Assembly (NCBI GenBank): GCA_023078555.1
Contig: CM041196.1
Span: 11,488,985-11,552,984, forward strand
Direction of reading: 5' to 3'
Length of the DNA stretch: 64,000 nt
DNA from: Ulva prolifera
Lineage: Eukaryota > Chlorophyta > Ulvophyceae > Ulvales > Ulvaceae
The position numbers were made by a program, and so were the translations under genes. Below the pieces are notes generated by a model that worked only from the letters and a program-made list of their open reading frames with translations, did no database searches and was not told the origin of the DNA. This document shows, one piece after another, positions 11,981 through 23,580 of this stretch (its first letter is position 1; each line of letters opens with the position of its first letter).

Positions 11981-12064
11981 TTCTCGTCGAAAGCGTGGTA
12001 CACCTGTTACAATAGAGTGAAAGGGAGAGAACAAATACCGATACCGAGTCTCTGCCGAATCAAC
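11981..12064 (+). repeat. Dispersed repeat, right copy flanking the coiled-coil gene
   Basis: Diverged partner of 8183-8325 in the same orientation, with CGAAAGCGTGGTAC followed by GTTACAATAGAGTGAAAGGG and later CCGAGTCTCTGCCGAATCAA. Confidence 0.5.
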
Positions 12065-12169
12065 GTACACGTGGCACACATGTAAAGGAGGCCTCGCTAA
12101 CCTCACCACGTACGTAATCTGCCTCCGGCACGATCGGTCAGAGAGTAACCAAGTAATAACCCCTCATGA

Positions 12170-12490
12170 ACCAGCATGTTCGTCCAGGCTTCCGTACGGC
12201 TTCCGCAAGGCTGCCGGAACGTTCCCGGATCCGTCATCGTTCCGAAATTTTAAGCATTCTTCCTCAAACAGTCCTCTGGATGCATTGCGGATCCTTCGCG
12301 CGTTCCGGCACCACTCCGAAAACGTTCCGGCGGTACACCCACGTGGAGTGCACTTGCAAACCACCCGGTCGGAACGCTCGCGGAACTTCCTCCCACACTC
12401 CGGGCTGCCTTCCGGACGCTCCGCCAACAGTCCTTTCGCCGTTCCGGGGGGCTCCGCCACGCCTCCGCCCCTCTTCCGCGAGCCGTCCTC
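12170..12490. other. TTCCG-rich block of unknown origin
   Basis: The pentamer TTCCG and its complement recur many times in about 320 bp. Open frames exist on both strands but resemble no known protein and are probably by-products of the repeated pentamer. Confidence 0.4.
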
Positions 12491-12837
12491 GCACCTTCCT
12501 CACCACCACGTCACCATTCTCCTAGTGTCGGCTGGTGGCGTCAAGCGGGCGGGGCTCCCGAGGGGCACCCCACCGCTCAGGCCGGATGGCCTGTAAGCGG
12601 CGAGAGGTCATCAGACGGGACTGTTAGTCCCGCCAAAACTGCCTTGCCCGCGTGACGTGCCATCAGCGGAGCTGCGGCGCGCACCTGGCCTGGGGCTGTG
12701 TGTGTGGCTGCGGCCAGGGCGGGTGCTGACGTGCGCAGTTGCATGGGTGTGTTGGTCTGCGTTCCGAGTCGAGGGCTGCACGGGTGTGTGGTGCCCCCCC
12801 TGCTGTTGATCGTGACGTCGCCCCGAAGAGCCCTTGA

Positions 12838-12905
12838 AGCAGGTGTTTCAAGGATAAAGGCAGCAAGGCGGGCAGCACCGCGAAAGAAGCAGAGCACTTG
12901 AAACA
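12838..12905 (+). repeat. Fragment of a dispersed repeat family
   Basis: Contains CAAGGATAAAGGCAGCAAGG followed by CGGGCAGCACCGCGA. Related stretches occur near 21630, 30480, 30700 (inverted), 30960, 43260 (inverted) and 56890 (inverted). Confidence 0.5.
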
Positions 12906-13634
12906 GGTGTCACGTCAGAGCTGTATGCACCTCTCCAGTTGCGTGATGGTTTGCTGTGAGAGTGCGTGAGAACGTTCCATCTTGTCTCAGTGTGAAGCCT
13001 GTACCAGCACATTCCCGCGACCGAACGCGCATGTACTTGAAGTACACTCGCAATGCAATGTGATATTACAGAGCTGCAGCCGCATTCTCAGGCCGATTGA
13101 AGATGTCTGGGGCCTAGCTCAAGGCAAGCGGAGTATGCAGTGTTTGCTTAAGCTCATTGCTAGAGGGCCAGACACCATGCGCTATCTCTCCAGACAGGCA
13201 GCAGACAACAACTTCGAGTAATCCCCGCGCGCGGCGGAAATGCACTCATTCCAAATAAGTTACTCACAATCTGAATCACTCTTAGTCTACACATAGTCCC
13301 GCGCTGTCTACATCTCACTTCAGCCTGGACGCCACGTGGTCCACACTCTGCCTCGAGCTCCAGGCGCACTGGAGTAAGCTTCAGACACGCATGCATGTAC
13401 ATTGAAGCCCTTGCCTTCACAGCGCTCCTCAGCCTCCAGCCACACCACACAACACGTTTCGATAGTGTACAAATATCAAGACCCTTGCTGATCTCGCCAC
13501 AAGAGGCAGCAGCAGCGAAGATCGGTCGCCATCGCATCCACTCTAATCGCCAGAGCGCTCAGGTGCCACTGGGAGAAGTGCCCGGAGGACTCAATAAACA
13601 GACTGACATCTCAGCTGGCATCCTGAGCTGCTGG

Positions 13635-16600
13635 CTAGCAGCCGGCCACCTCCGGCTCGCCGCAGCCGCAGAGGCCGCCATCCAGCTTGAGCGCATCCAG
13701 CGGGCATGCGTCCATGCAGTCGATCGTCCCGTCGCCGTCAGAGTCTGCACAACCATCGGTGTTGGATTGCCTTGCAGCACTTCTAGGGCTGCCATCCAGA
13801 CTGTCAAATACTTAACTATTCGGGGTCGTTCCATCTGATCAGGTCCGAGCGCTTCACAGCAGCGACGTGGAGGAGTGCAGGCATACTGGCTCACACAACA
13901 CATTTAACAACGCGCCAGTCATGTGCTGTTTGTACCCCTAGAGTTGTCTGCCCTCAGCTGGTACTGTCAATCCGTGTGCTGGACGGGCCTCGGGATCAAA
14001 TGGTTCGGAATACACAGCCTGTACACATGTGCTGGTGCTACGACATGCCGTGGCCTTGGCTCCTGGAGTAGGTACATGACATGACATGACATCTTTCGCA
14101 TCAGCGCTAGCACCACAGCCATAGCCGACGCGGGCGCTTCCACGCCATCCCGCACAGAATCCGTATTCGCATTGAAATGCCCACACAAACACGGGATCAC
14201 AGCCACCAGTGTGAGCTCATGATCGGCGCACCGATGGTCGGCATCTACAGGCTTCTGGCCAGGACCACTGCCATCAGGCACCCATACAAACACGGCATTT
14301 CAGTCACGAGGCAAGGCGCACCGAGAGTCGCGAGGCTGCTGGCCATCGCCGCTGCCAGCTGCGTGTAATCTGCAATCGGCACCACCAGCTTGGCGCCGTT
14401 CTGGTCCTCGGACGCGATCTCATTCACGACAGCTGCATCGAATGCTCCGGCCGGCGGCAGCACCACGATGATGACCTCGCTGCGGACCTTCAGCAAGTTG
14501 GCCGCGGCCCTGACCAGCGGCACGGTGTCGCCGAAGCCGTCGGTGATGACAAAGGCGAAGCGCGCGTCACTCGGCAGGCCCGCGTCGTCCTGCAAGGCCA
14601 AAATTAAATGTGGGGGTTGTACGTATACGTAGATACCATACACAGCACATGGCAGGCGGGTGTTGAATGTTTCAGCGCATGTTGTGGATATCAGCTGCTT
14701 GTACGACACACACGGCAGCTAGGTACTACCCAGATAAGTTGTACCCTAAGTAGCACCCTAAGTAGTACCCTAAGTAGTACCCAGATTGCCTACCCCTCGT
14801 CGGCACAGTCGCTACCCGCAACCCTCGTGACTCAGAGCAGTCATACCACATCGATAGCTGCATCGTGCTGCTGTCAGTTGCAAGATGTGCAGCGACAACT
14901 TTAAACACAGAGTGGCATCACACAAGCGCGAAAGCTCATGTGCAGGGGCTGCAGCTGTTAGCGAAGGGCCGCAACACAGACGTAAAACACAGCACTGCTA
15001 CCAGCAGCAGGAGTGAACACTAGAGGGATGCCGAACCTGGAGCACGAACTGCTCCCGGAGATCACGCAGGCCTACTGCCGTGTTCTTGGTGGCGCCACCG
15101 ACGAAGGGGAAATTGAAGAGGATGCTCCTGGCAAGGCCATCAAAGGCGTTTGAGGAGAACAGGTTGGTGCGGTCGTCGACGACGGTGGTGTAGGAGACGG
15201 CATAGTATTCGTTGCTGTTGGCGAAGCCGAGGGTGGTGAACTCGGAATTGTCTGATATGAAGCTCGACACCTGCACACGGGGGAAATCACGAATTTCTGG
15301 GGCTAATTTTGGGATGAGGGCTCCATCAGCATCGCCGCCATTATGGCCACGGCCCTAGACATGTCCGCATGGGCATGCGGATGTCGGGTGAGCAAGCTGG
15401 CACGCGTCATGAGCCCGTTCTTGGGACTCGATGATGGCAGATGCCATGAGATAATTCTGACAGCCCCGGCCTTGTCCCAGGGCCTTTGGTCGTTGATACT
15501 TACTCGCCTGGCACTAGTACTGCTGCAGCCAAGGGAAGCCTCTCAATTGTGCGGACAATCGCACCTGTGCGACCGCGTCGTCAAAGTTGGCCTGGCCAAA
15601 GCTGGTCGATGAGTCGAGCACGAATCCAAAGCTGCCCCGGCAGGAGGGCGGCGGGGCGAGGCAGCCGTCGACCCCCGGGTCCGCCTTGGCGGGGTCGGTG
15701 GGGCAGCCGTCGTCGCAGTCAAGCACGGTGTCGCCGTCCGTGTCTGCAGCACCATAAAATGAACTTACAGCTTCTGTGGTGTGGTTTGTCTTCTCCCATT
15801 TGCTCTGTTGTAGTTGCTGTACTTACTCAGTACAGCTGCACACGAGAGAACGGGCCTCCACAAACACAGCACAGCACAGCACAGGATGACGTCCCACATC
15901 GCTCGTCGTGGATTCAATTCTAAGTTATCATGAAATCACACGCATGCTGCCGCATGCATGATGCTGATCACCACGTTGCCACACACACACAACACACGTG
16001 CATGCTGGGCCCGCTGGCAAGTCCTGTCGGCATCAGGTCTACGAGTAGTACCTCCTGCAATCCATATGCATGCAGGGCTCTCCAGGTGATGCACCCGCTG
16101 CCAACGGCCCAGCTGCGGACTGTTAACAAAGGTTTGCGGCATGCCTGACAGGCACGTCCGGATGGATCCATGCTTATTCAGTCGTATGTGCACTTTGGAC
16201 ACAGCTGCAGCGCACCCACGGCAAGTATGCCATCCTCCAGAGGCAGCGAGAGGCGGTTGAACACCGGCGCCCCAAACACAAGGCTCGGGTCACTCGCGAT
16301 CGCGTTCATCGTTGCGATCGGAACGGCGGGTCCGATGGGAACTCCAATGACGGTGACTGGGAAGTTCAGGTTCGCCATGGTCGAGTCCTTCAGGGCTTGT
16401 GCCGCGGCAGTCAGCGTGGACGGGATGTCGGAGGAGGCGCCGTCCATCAGGACAAACGCAATCGCCGAGTACACGGGGTCTGTGATCGCAGAGAAGCGAG
16501 CCGCCATGTCCACGAGCCCGGCGGCGACGTTGGAGGCCTGGTTGCTGAAGTCTGATTGGAATGCGCGGACCTGCAGATTGAACCAGGCAAGCAGTGCATA

Positions 16601-18924
16601 TGTGGGGTTGCCGAGTCCGATCACATAAAACCCAAAAGAGGGTATGATGTCTGGATGGCAGCGCCGAACCTGCTGCACGGCGAGCCGACACTGCCGCAGA
16701 TCATGGCGGCGGGTCGGTGGCCGTGCAGTCAACCTCGCAGCCATTGGTGTCGCACACCCGAAAGTACATGTGGCCAAGCGCGCGGCATTGGGTGGCCAAG
16801 GTGCAATAAATATGCTGCCACTGTGTATTTGGTGCGTGAGCACGACAGCGATGGCAGCTCCCATGCGGCTTTCTGTTGTATAACTGTTACAGAAGAGTAA
16901 ATGGGCACAGACAGGCTTTCTCATGGTGTGTTCCTGTGTGTACACACAGTCGCCTGTCCGACTATGTCCTAGGCTTGTATGTCCTAAGCTTGTACAGCAT
17001 AGTCACTGGCATCGACGAACAGGTTTGTCTGTCACTCCATGGAGTCACCGTGCATCACGCCAGGTGACACATGATGGAGCAGACCTAGAGCGTACGAACC
17101 CGGAAATTGTAGCGCCCGTATCGCATTTAGATCTATATCGATCAGGGTGCGACGGCTGAGCCGCAAGGCATCACACTGGGGCGACAAACAGCACCACATC
17201 ACCGATATACTCACATAGATGGCAGAAAAAGACGCACAAGCATGTAGGGGAAGTACGGTGCGCCGGTAGCACAGCTGCATGACACGCAACAGGCAGACCT
17301 AGACCGCCAGCTGCACAAGTGCATGCATGCAGCAACTCATGTGCACGTGCCGCAGGCGGTGGCCTGCGAGGTGGACCCGACCTTCGGTATACCGGTGACC
17401 AGCTCGTGTATGCCGAGCACCACGACTTTCTCCTTGGCACTGGCAGTGGACCTTGGCGGAGCTTCCGCGCTGGCATGCATGGTGGTGTGTGCAGTACGGC
17501 ACTGCTGCTCAGGGACACTGGCTGGCATGCATGCAATATTGAACAACAGCAATCGTACAAGGGACTGTACAGCAGTTATATGACGCCAGAGATTCGAGAT
17601 CTTGGTCACAGTCGGCGTGCATGGTGTGCCAGGGCACGTGGGGCAGCGTGGTGGCGCAGGCGGACCTTGTCAGAAACAGCTTTGCCGACATCGTTGCGGA
17701 ATCCCCCCGGGCCGGTCGAGTCGCGGAGGGTGGTGCCGAAGAGGTTGGCGTAGAAGAGGCTGGGGTTGGGGTCGTTATCTGAGGAGATCTGGTCGATGAA
17801 GTCGGCGATCTGCAGGGAAAATCTCATGCGTCACATCTGTGGAGCTTGATACGGTGGTCTGATCACAGGTGTAGATGCTGACGGGACCGATTTGACATCG
17901 ATGATGGACTCCATCATTCGGAAGTGGTTTCAATGCAAGGCGATGTCGGAGACAGGCGCGCTGAGGGGACAGCAACTTGAAGCTCCACAAGGCAGGCTCC
18001 GGCGCCGGCATGATGGCAACCTTGTGCAAATGTGAAGATGTGCCGTACAGTTGCCCGCAGAGACCCTCCAAAACTCAACGACACGTTGGCGCACAGGCTG
18101 CTGGCCACCGTCACAGCACCAGGGTTATCGTTGTACTGTGGGGCAGTTGGGTCTCTATATCCAGGTTGATTGGGCTAGATCAGCACTGATCGTGACGTCA
18201 CCCGCGCATGCTGGCAACTTGAATGACGGTACGTCATGCAATCCCGCTGCAGAGGCCCGGGGGCAGTCACCGCCAGTACAATGTGGCCGCAATTGCTTGC
18301 AAGCAGTTGTGGTCGCACATCGTTCTTCATCGCATTCATCTCAACCGCATCGACGCTGCCAGAGCCGTCCAGGACGAACCCGACCGCCATGCCGCCATTG
18401 CACCTCAGGCGGACCCCTGCGGCCTGGATCAAGCACTCCACCGTGGCGGTGCCCTCACCAACGACCGCAAGGATACTGGCAGGTGCCGGTCCTGCGGACC
18501 CGGGGGCTGCGGCCGCAGTGTCTTCGTCCAACACAGCGTCAACTACTTCAACTTCAGTGGGAATGCCGTCCACCTCGACTTCAACTGCAAAGAAAGTGTC
18601 ATCGGCTGTGCCGGTTGCAGCGGGCGCAGCGGCGGCGACGATGGCATCCGCGGCGGCGACGTCCAGGAATGTGCAGTTGGTGCCAGCTACGTTGCGGACG
18701 AAATTGGATGGCCCGGCTGTTACGGCCTCAGGCAGAATCAGCGAGTTCTCGTCAGGGTTCGAATCGGCGTCTGCGCGGACTGGAGCTGTCAGCGTGGTCA
18801 GAGTGAGCAGCAGCAGCCCAAGGAGGGGGGCCGTGCTGCGCCACAGCGTGCGGACAACGCCCGCGCGGTGTCGCGAGGCTGCGCCGCGGCGGGCAGACCC
18901 ACTAGTACCAGCGGGGCCTGTCAT
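13635..18924 (-). CDS. Secreted VWA-TSP3-VWA-TSP3 protein, copy A
   Basis: Seen: seven exons, 18924-18319, 17809-17666, 16570-16216, 15743-15565, 15270-15037, 14589-14322 and 13744-13635, all with GT-AG borders and matching phases (0, 0, 1, 0, 0, 1), give 631 aa and a stop. A signal peptide (hydrophobic PLLGLLLLTLTTL, cut near APVRA) is followed by an acidic Ala-rich linker. VWA-1 has the MIDAS motif DGSGS near residue 186. A Ca-binding type-3 thrombospondin repeat (DTDGDTVLDCDDGCP) starts near 369. VWA-2 has MIDAS DSSTS near 412 and VITDG near 523. A final TSP3 repeat (DSDGDGTIDCMDACP) ends at the stop. Known: VWA domains bind ligands through a metal site. Inference: an extracellular, Ca/Mg-dependent adhesion or matrix protein. 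Both TSP3 repeats begin at phase-1 introns, which fits exon shuffling. Its tandem paralogue is at 23581-28078. Confidence 0.9.
13762..13850. mobile_element. Old, diverged MITE in intron 6 of VWA gene A
   Basis: Matches the hAT-like MITE consensus (GTGTTGGATTGCCTTGCAGCA...AGGGCTGCCATCCAGA) without clean ends. Related degenerate copies sit in the same intron of copy B (about 23692-23805) and copy C (about 63066-63152). Confidence 0.6.
14743..14782. repeat. 12-bp tandem repeat in intron 5 of VWA gene A
   Basis: ACCCTAAGTAGT is present three times plus a partial copy. It resembles a telomere-like ACCCTAA core but is far too short to call a telomeric tract. Confidence 0.85.
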
Positions 18925-21900
18925 TGCTCTGAGCATATCAATGTTCCGTCCTGCAAGCATTGTGGCTGTCGGGAACAGTGATGGGAGCGGCATGCCGGGC
19001 GGGCCAGCGGTCCCGGAGCCTGGCAATCCTGGAAGCATGCAGAATCGCAGGGTGCAACAGGGCCTCCGCCTGGAGGTCCAGGTCTGCCGACAACTGATGG
19101 CATGCATGCTATGCATGCATTATGATGTGAACTTCAAGTTCCCATCGTATGCGTGCATGCCATCAACCATCAAAAGTCGTGCAGAGACTGTTGTAGCTGT
19201 CAATGCTGATGCTCAACACGGAGCCGACGTGGTTCACCACCGTGACGGCCGGCCATGCATGTAGAGATTGCACACTACCAGGATGCACACCCGGGCTGAC
19301 TCGGAGGTCCGGAATGCTAGCTACAAGTGGAGCCATCAAAACAGTATGCTACCAGCCTGAGATGTATTCAACTCAATGAAACAGACCAGCTGCAGCTTCT
19401 AGAAGGCACGGCAACTTCGGTTATCTCCTGGATCACGCAGGTCCGAATGGATCGAATACGGGGGGTTTACATCGATGTGCATTCAACAAATGTGGACCAA
19501 TTGTGCCAGTGGATGTTGCAACGTCCAACTGCCAGAGGCCCAACGTTGTTAACAGGTACTAGCAGGGGTAGGCGGTCCAACTTGAACCATGCCGTACATC
19601 AGAGTATATATATATACATACTAGAGACACACTAGAGATATACGTATATCAGAGCGTAAGTACTGTAAGTTCTCCGACCGCTGTGACATATGCCAGTTCT
19701 TGGTAAGCATACTGTTGTGGTATGCATGCATGTATGTTCCACATGCATGTATGTTCCACACACAGCTACATCCATTGGGACATTCACAAAGGAGGCAAAG
19801 GAGAATTTCACGTCCACCACATGTATGCATATAGCTGAGCTCTGCATCTTAGGCTGGCTGCCACCACATGTATGCATACAGCTGAGCTCTGCAGCTGGAT
19901 CTTAGCCTAAGGCTGGCTGGCTGCCACACTATGACATCAGCAGCACAGAAGATATACATATGTATATACTGCACTGCCAGTGGAAACGGCTTGCAATTCA
20001 CGATGATGCACACAGAGAGAGTGCCCATGATCAGGGACGCTGCGCATGCGGTCGCATGGGCCCACACCTTTGTCCATGCCACTGTCTAGAGATCTCTAGC
20101 ATCCAGCAGGCTTTGACAGTGATATTGATGCAGATATCTTGTATCACAAGCGAGAGATCCAACGATATATTGTGGTCATTTAGCCGACAGAGGCTTGGTC
20201 CGTACATATATACGCTGCACAGACGGTCGTGCTTCGACCCGTCCGGCCCGTCGACGCGAAGCAGCCGGATGCACATGGGCGCCCCCTTCGAATTCGATCC
20301 TCGCGTCGCGCACACGCTGTCCGGTGCTCGTAGTACGCGCACACGAAATATCACTGTACCACGACGCTATCATATCGTCCCGGTCATACCTGCGAAGGTA
20401 CGTATGTGTGGAAACGCGTGCAGATATACGTGCGCAGCGCGCCGAACGACGGGTTGGGGGCATGTCCGAATGTGCATGGGACCGCGGCCGAGTTCGGGCT
20501 CCCGATGTCGATCATCATCAACGCGTCGCGACCGCGGCCGCGCGGACGACCGGTGGTGCCCGTCGAGACCCGGGTCGCCTCGCCTTATCGATATCGATTT
20601 CATGGGAATGCGCTTAAAGCGCAGCTGACGATATACAAGGCCAGATATACTTTGCTTCCAGCCGGAGCACGAAGAGCACACGCGTACGGACATTATCACC
20701 ACGCCAACTTGTCGAACGTCCGCTTTAGAGTAGTGCGGCGCAAATTTTAAGCCACCGCACGGGTCAACGGCTGCATGCACATCAGAATCAGGATGCAGCG
20801 TATGCTTTCACCGCGCGGACAGACAGTCGCTAGAGCTGCACACGATCTGAGCATGGCAACCACGACTGCTAGTAGGTAGGGGCTGATATCATATCATGAT
20901 GGCTGAACTGCTGTAAGCTAAATCCTCCTGATCCAGCTACAACCTCATAGTATGAACATTGTTTTGCTGGAAATTTTGTGGTTTAAACCACAGTCACCCA
21001 TGCATGGATTCCGGAGGCCGCCTATAGGCATAAAGTTCCTCTTGCAGGGCCAACTAGTACTTGGCCGCTTTTGGCGCCAAGAAAGAAGGTAGCAAGGTAG
21101 CAAGGTAGCATAGTGCTCATTTTCAGTGCAGAAAACTTGGCATATTCAATCTTCAAGTTGTGCTCCGACATACACACATGTGCCCCATGCAGGCATGCTG
21201 CTACGGCCTTTGGTGTCTGCCTTTAGAGGCCGAATTCGGCCAATAGTGCTCCTGCACAGTATTGCTCCTGCACTTGCACCGCTTAGTTAAATCTTATTTG
21301 CCAGTTTTCCTGTGAATGATCTTGCTTAATGCGTGAACTGAAGTTGCAGCAATTGCTCGACACGATGTGTCATCCACTGTACTGTTATCAAGAAAGACAG
21401 CCACACACGAATGTCCAAAACCTGGCATCTTCCATAACCTGGGATCAATCTTGCAGCTGCAGCGCTACGTTGGCAGCTTTGCTACTAGCAAGTAGTACAA
21501 GCATATTTGAATAGAGTCAGAGCTGTGTACTTTACTTCACGCAGACACAGTTCCACCAGAAGTTCCACCGGAAGTTCCGCCAGCTGTGCCTCTGGCTGTG
21601 CTAGGTGTCTTTGCAATTGTGTGTTACAAGGACACAGCCGGAGTGGCCGGCAGCACCGCCCGACCACAGCATGCACCTGAGCACAGCACACCTGAGCACA
21701 TCACACGACAAAAACGCACCCACATCCCCACACACCACACCCACGGTCTGCTGTTTCACTCGAGTGGCCACTCGCACACAGAAAACATGCAGAAACAGAC
21801 ACACGGCATGGGGCAGGTGAAGCCATATGCATGTGCTACCTACCGCTGTGGCAATCCCATATCTGCAATCTCAATGCACTGCCACAAAAGGCCGGGTACA

Positions 21901-22870
21901 GCCTAACACAACTGCAATTGTGGATTGACATGATCAGATGTGAATTTACATGATCAGATGGCAGATCAGAAATCCGATATTGGACGTTATGTACGTGTAC
22001 ATCAGGTACACAAACTTTGAATACATTATCTGGTCACAAGTATGCGCTGTGACACCGGGAACGAGACACCACATCACCAACGCCATGGATTGATTCAGAG
22101 GTATAATTCAGAGGTGTAATTCAGAGGTGTATGCATCACTGCCACCGGCCGGGCGCTCACATATGGCAGTTGAGGCTGTTAGTGGCCACGAACTGGACAG
22201 CTTGTCTGGACGATATCGATGTTTTGCGTGGAGTGACGGAGGAGTGGCTTGCCGATGGTGTTCATGTTCAAGTCGTGCACGCGGATGCCCACGTGGTGCT
22301 CCCTGCCTCTCCGACGTTTTCGTTGTAAAGCACACGCGGCAATGGAGGCTGACGCAGCCGGGAAGCGTACATGCATGGTTAGGGCCCCTCGGCGACGCCG
22401 GAGACTCCTGAGGCTGCAACGGCAACACCCCTCGGCCTGCGGCCTGCGGCGCGATGTGGCAGTCCGACCCCGGCCGCACAGCGGCAGCCGCATGAGGTCC
22501 CCTCCTCAGATTAATCAATTGGCACCGTCCCGCACGAGAACCTTCACTGCCACAGCTGAGGGTGCTGTGCTGTGCTGTGCATGCTGGGTGCCGCAGCAGC
22601 GCACCAGCCCGCCGCCGAGGTGACAGCCTGGGCGGTGGCTGCGCCGGCGGGCGATGCCGCAGAGCGGTGTGGCAGCCCGCTGCCAGAGGATCCACAGCCA
22701 GACTCCCTACAGGGGGACACCCTCAGCCCTTCCTCAACCTGCACCTGCTTCTCGCCTCAGCTACATTGGGCCTCCTGGGTGGGACACGTTTCCTTGATTG
22801 GTTTGAAGAGGCCCGAGGCCAAGTGTGTGGCAAGCAAAGTACGCAGTGTGCGTGTGTGTCTGCTACAGAG
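18925..22870. other. Intergenic part of duplication unit A
   Basis: No convincing gene. Many stretches match 28079-33300 in the same order: the segment with TTGGTCCGTACATATATACG (20190 and 29140), GAACATTGTTTTGCTGGAA (20954 and 29867), and 21900-22800 against 32300-33280. It is rich in TGCATG and GCATGC. Confidence 0.7.
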
Positions 22871-22975
22871 CAGTGTTGGGTCGCGGCATTGCAGCATTTC
22901 CAGGGCTACCAACCAGAAATTAGAGGCGAACATTCGGGATTGTTCCATATGATCGGGCCCGACGACCCAACCCTG
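22871..22975. mobile_element. hAT-like MITE with perfect 8-bp target duplication
   Basis: 105-bp element with terminal repeats CAGTGTTGGGTCG and CGACCCAACCCTG (one mismatch). The flanks 22863-22870 and 22976-22983 are both CTACAGAG. Eight-base duplications and CAG-type ends are features of the hAT superfamily. No coding capacity. Confidence 0.9.
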
Positions 22976-23580
22976 CTACAGAGGCGACCATGATGCGCTA
23001 CATGTCTGTGACAGGCAGCAGACAACACGTTCGAGAACCGGCGATGTTAAGTTGCACTCGTTTACTCACAATCTACACCATTCTCATACTCTACATCTTA
23101 CTACAGCCTGGACGCCACGTGATCCACACTCTGCCTGGAGCTCCATGGTGCACTGGAGTAAGCTTCAAACATGCATGCGTGCACATCCGGCAGGGCGGTG
23201 GTACGTGCTCGTACCCGGCCTAGTGCCCTGAATGCGTGAGTGGATTTGCGGATGGATTCCTAGGAACGGCCCGATGCCCGGCCTCTAGAACAGGTATGTT
23301 CATTGTAACTACATGTACATCAAAGCCCTTGCCATCAAAGCCCTTGCGTTCACAGCGCTCCTCAGCCTTCCCTGACTGGCATCAAGGCAACACAAAACCC
23401 TTTCATAGCGTACACACATTTAGACCCCTGCTGACCTCACCACTTGAGGCAGCAACAGCAGAAGACTGGGAGCCATCGCATCCACTCCATAAGCGCCATA
23501 GATCTCAGCTGCTGCTGTGAGTAGATTCCCGGGGACTCGGCAAGCAGCCCGACACCTGAGCTGGCATCCTGAGAAGCTAG

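Larger units (their letters stand above)
11586..13634. other. Intergenic region with repeats
   Basis: No convincing gene. It holds the right copy of the dispersed repeat (11981-12064), a block rich in TTCCG and CGGAA (12170-12490) and a piece of a dispersed repeat family (12838-12905). From about 13000 onward it matches, in inverted orientation, 63271-64000 and, in the same orientation, 23010-23580. Confidence 0.5.

Noticed and set aside
14743-14782. Possible telomeric repeat (ACCCTAA)
   Set aside because: Only three 12-bp units, located inside an intron and not a pure heptamer array.
18236-19264. 342-codon plus-strand frame opposite exon 1 of VWA gene A
   Set aside because: Antisense shadow. 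The minus strand has the signal peptide, MIDAS motif and spliced continuity. The same shadow appears at 27429-28292.
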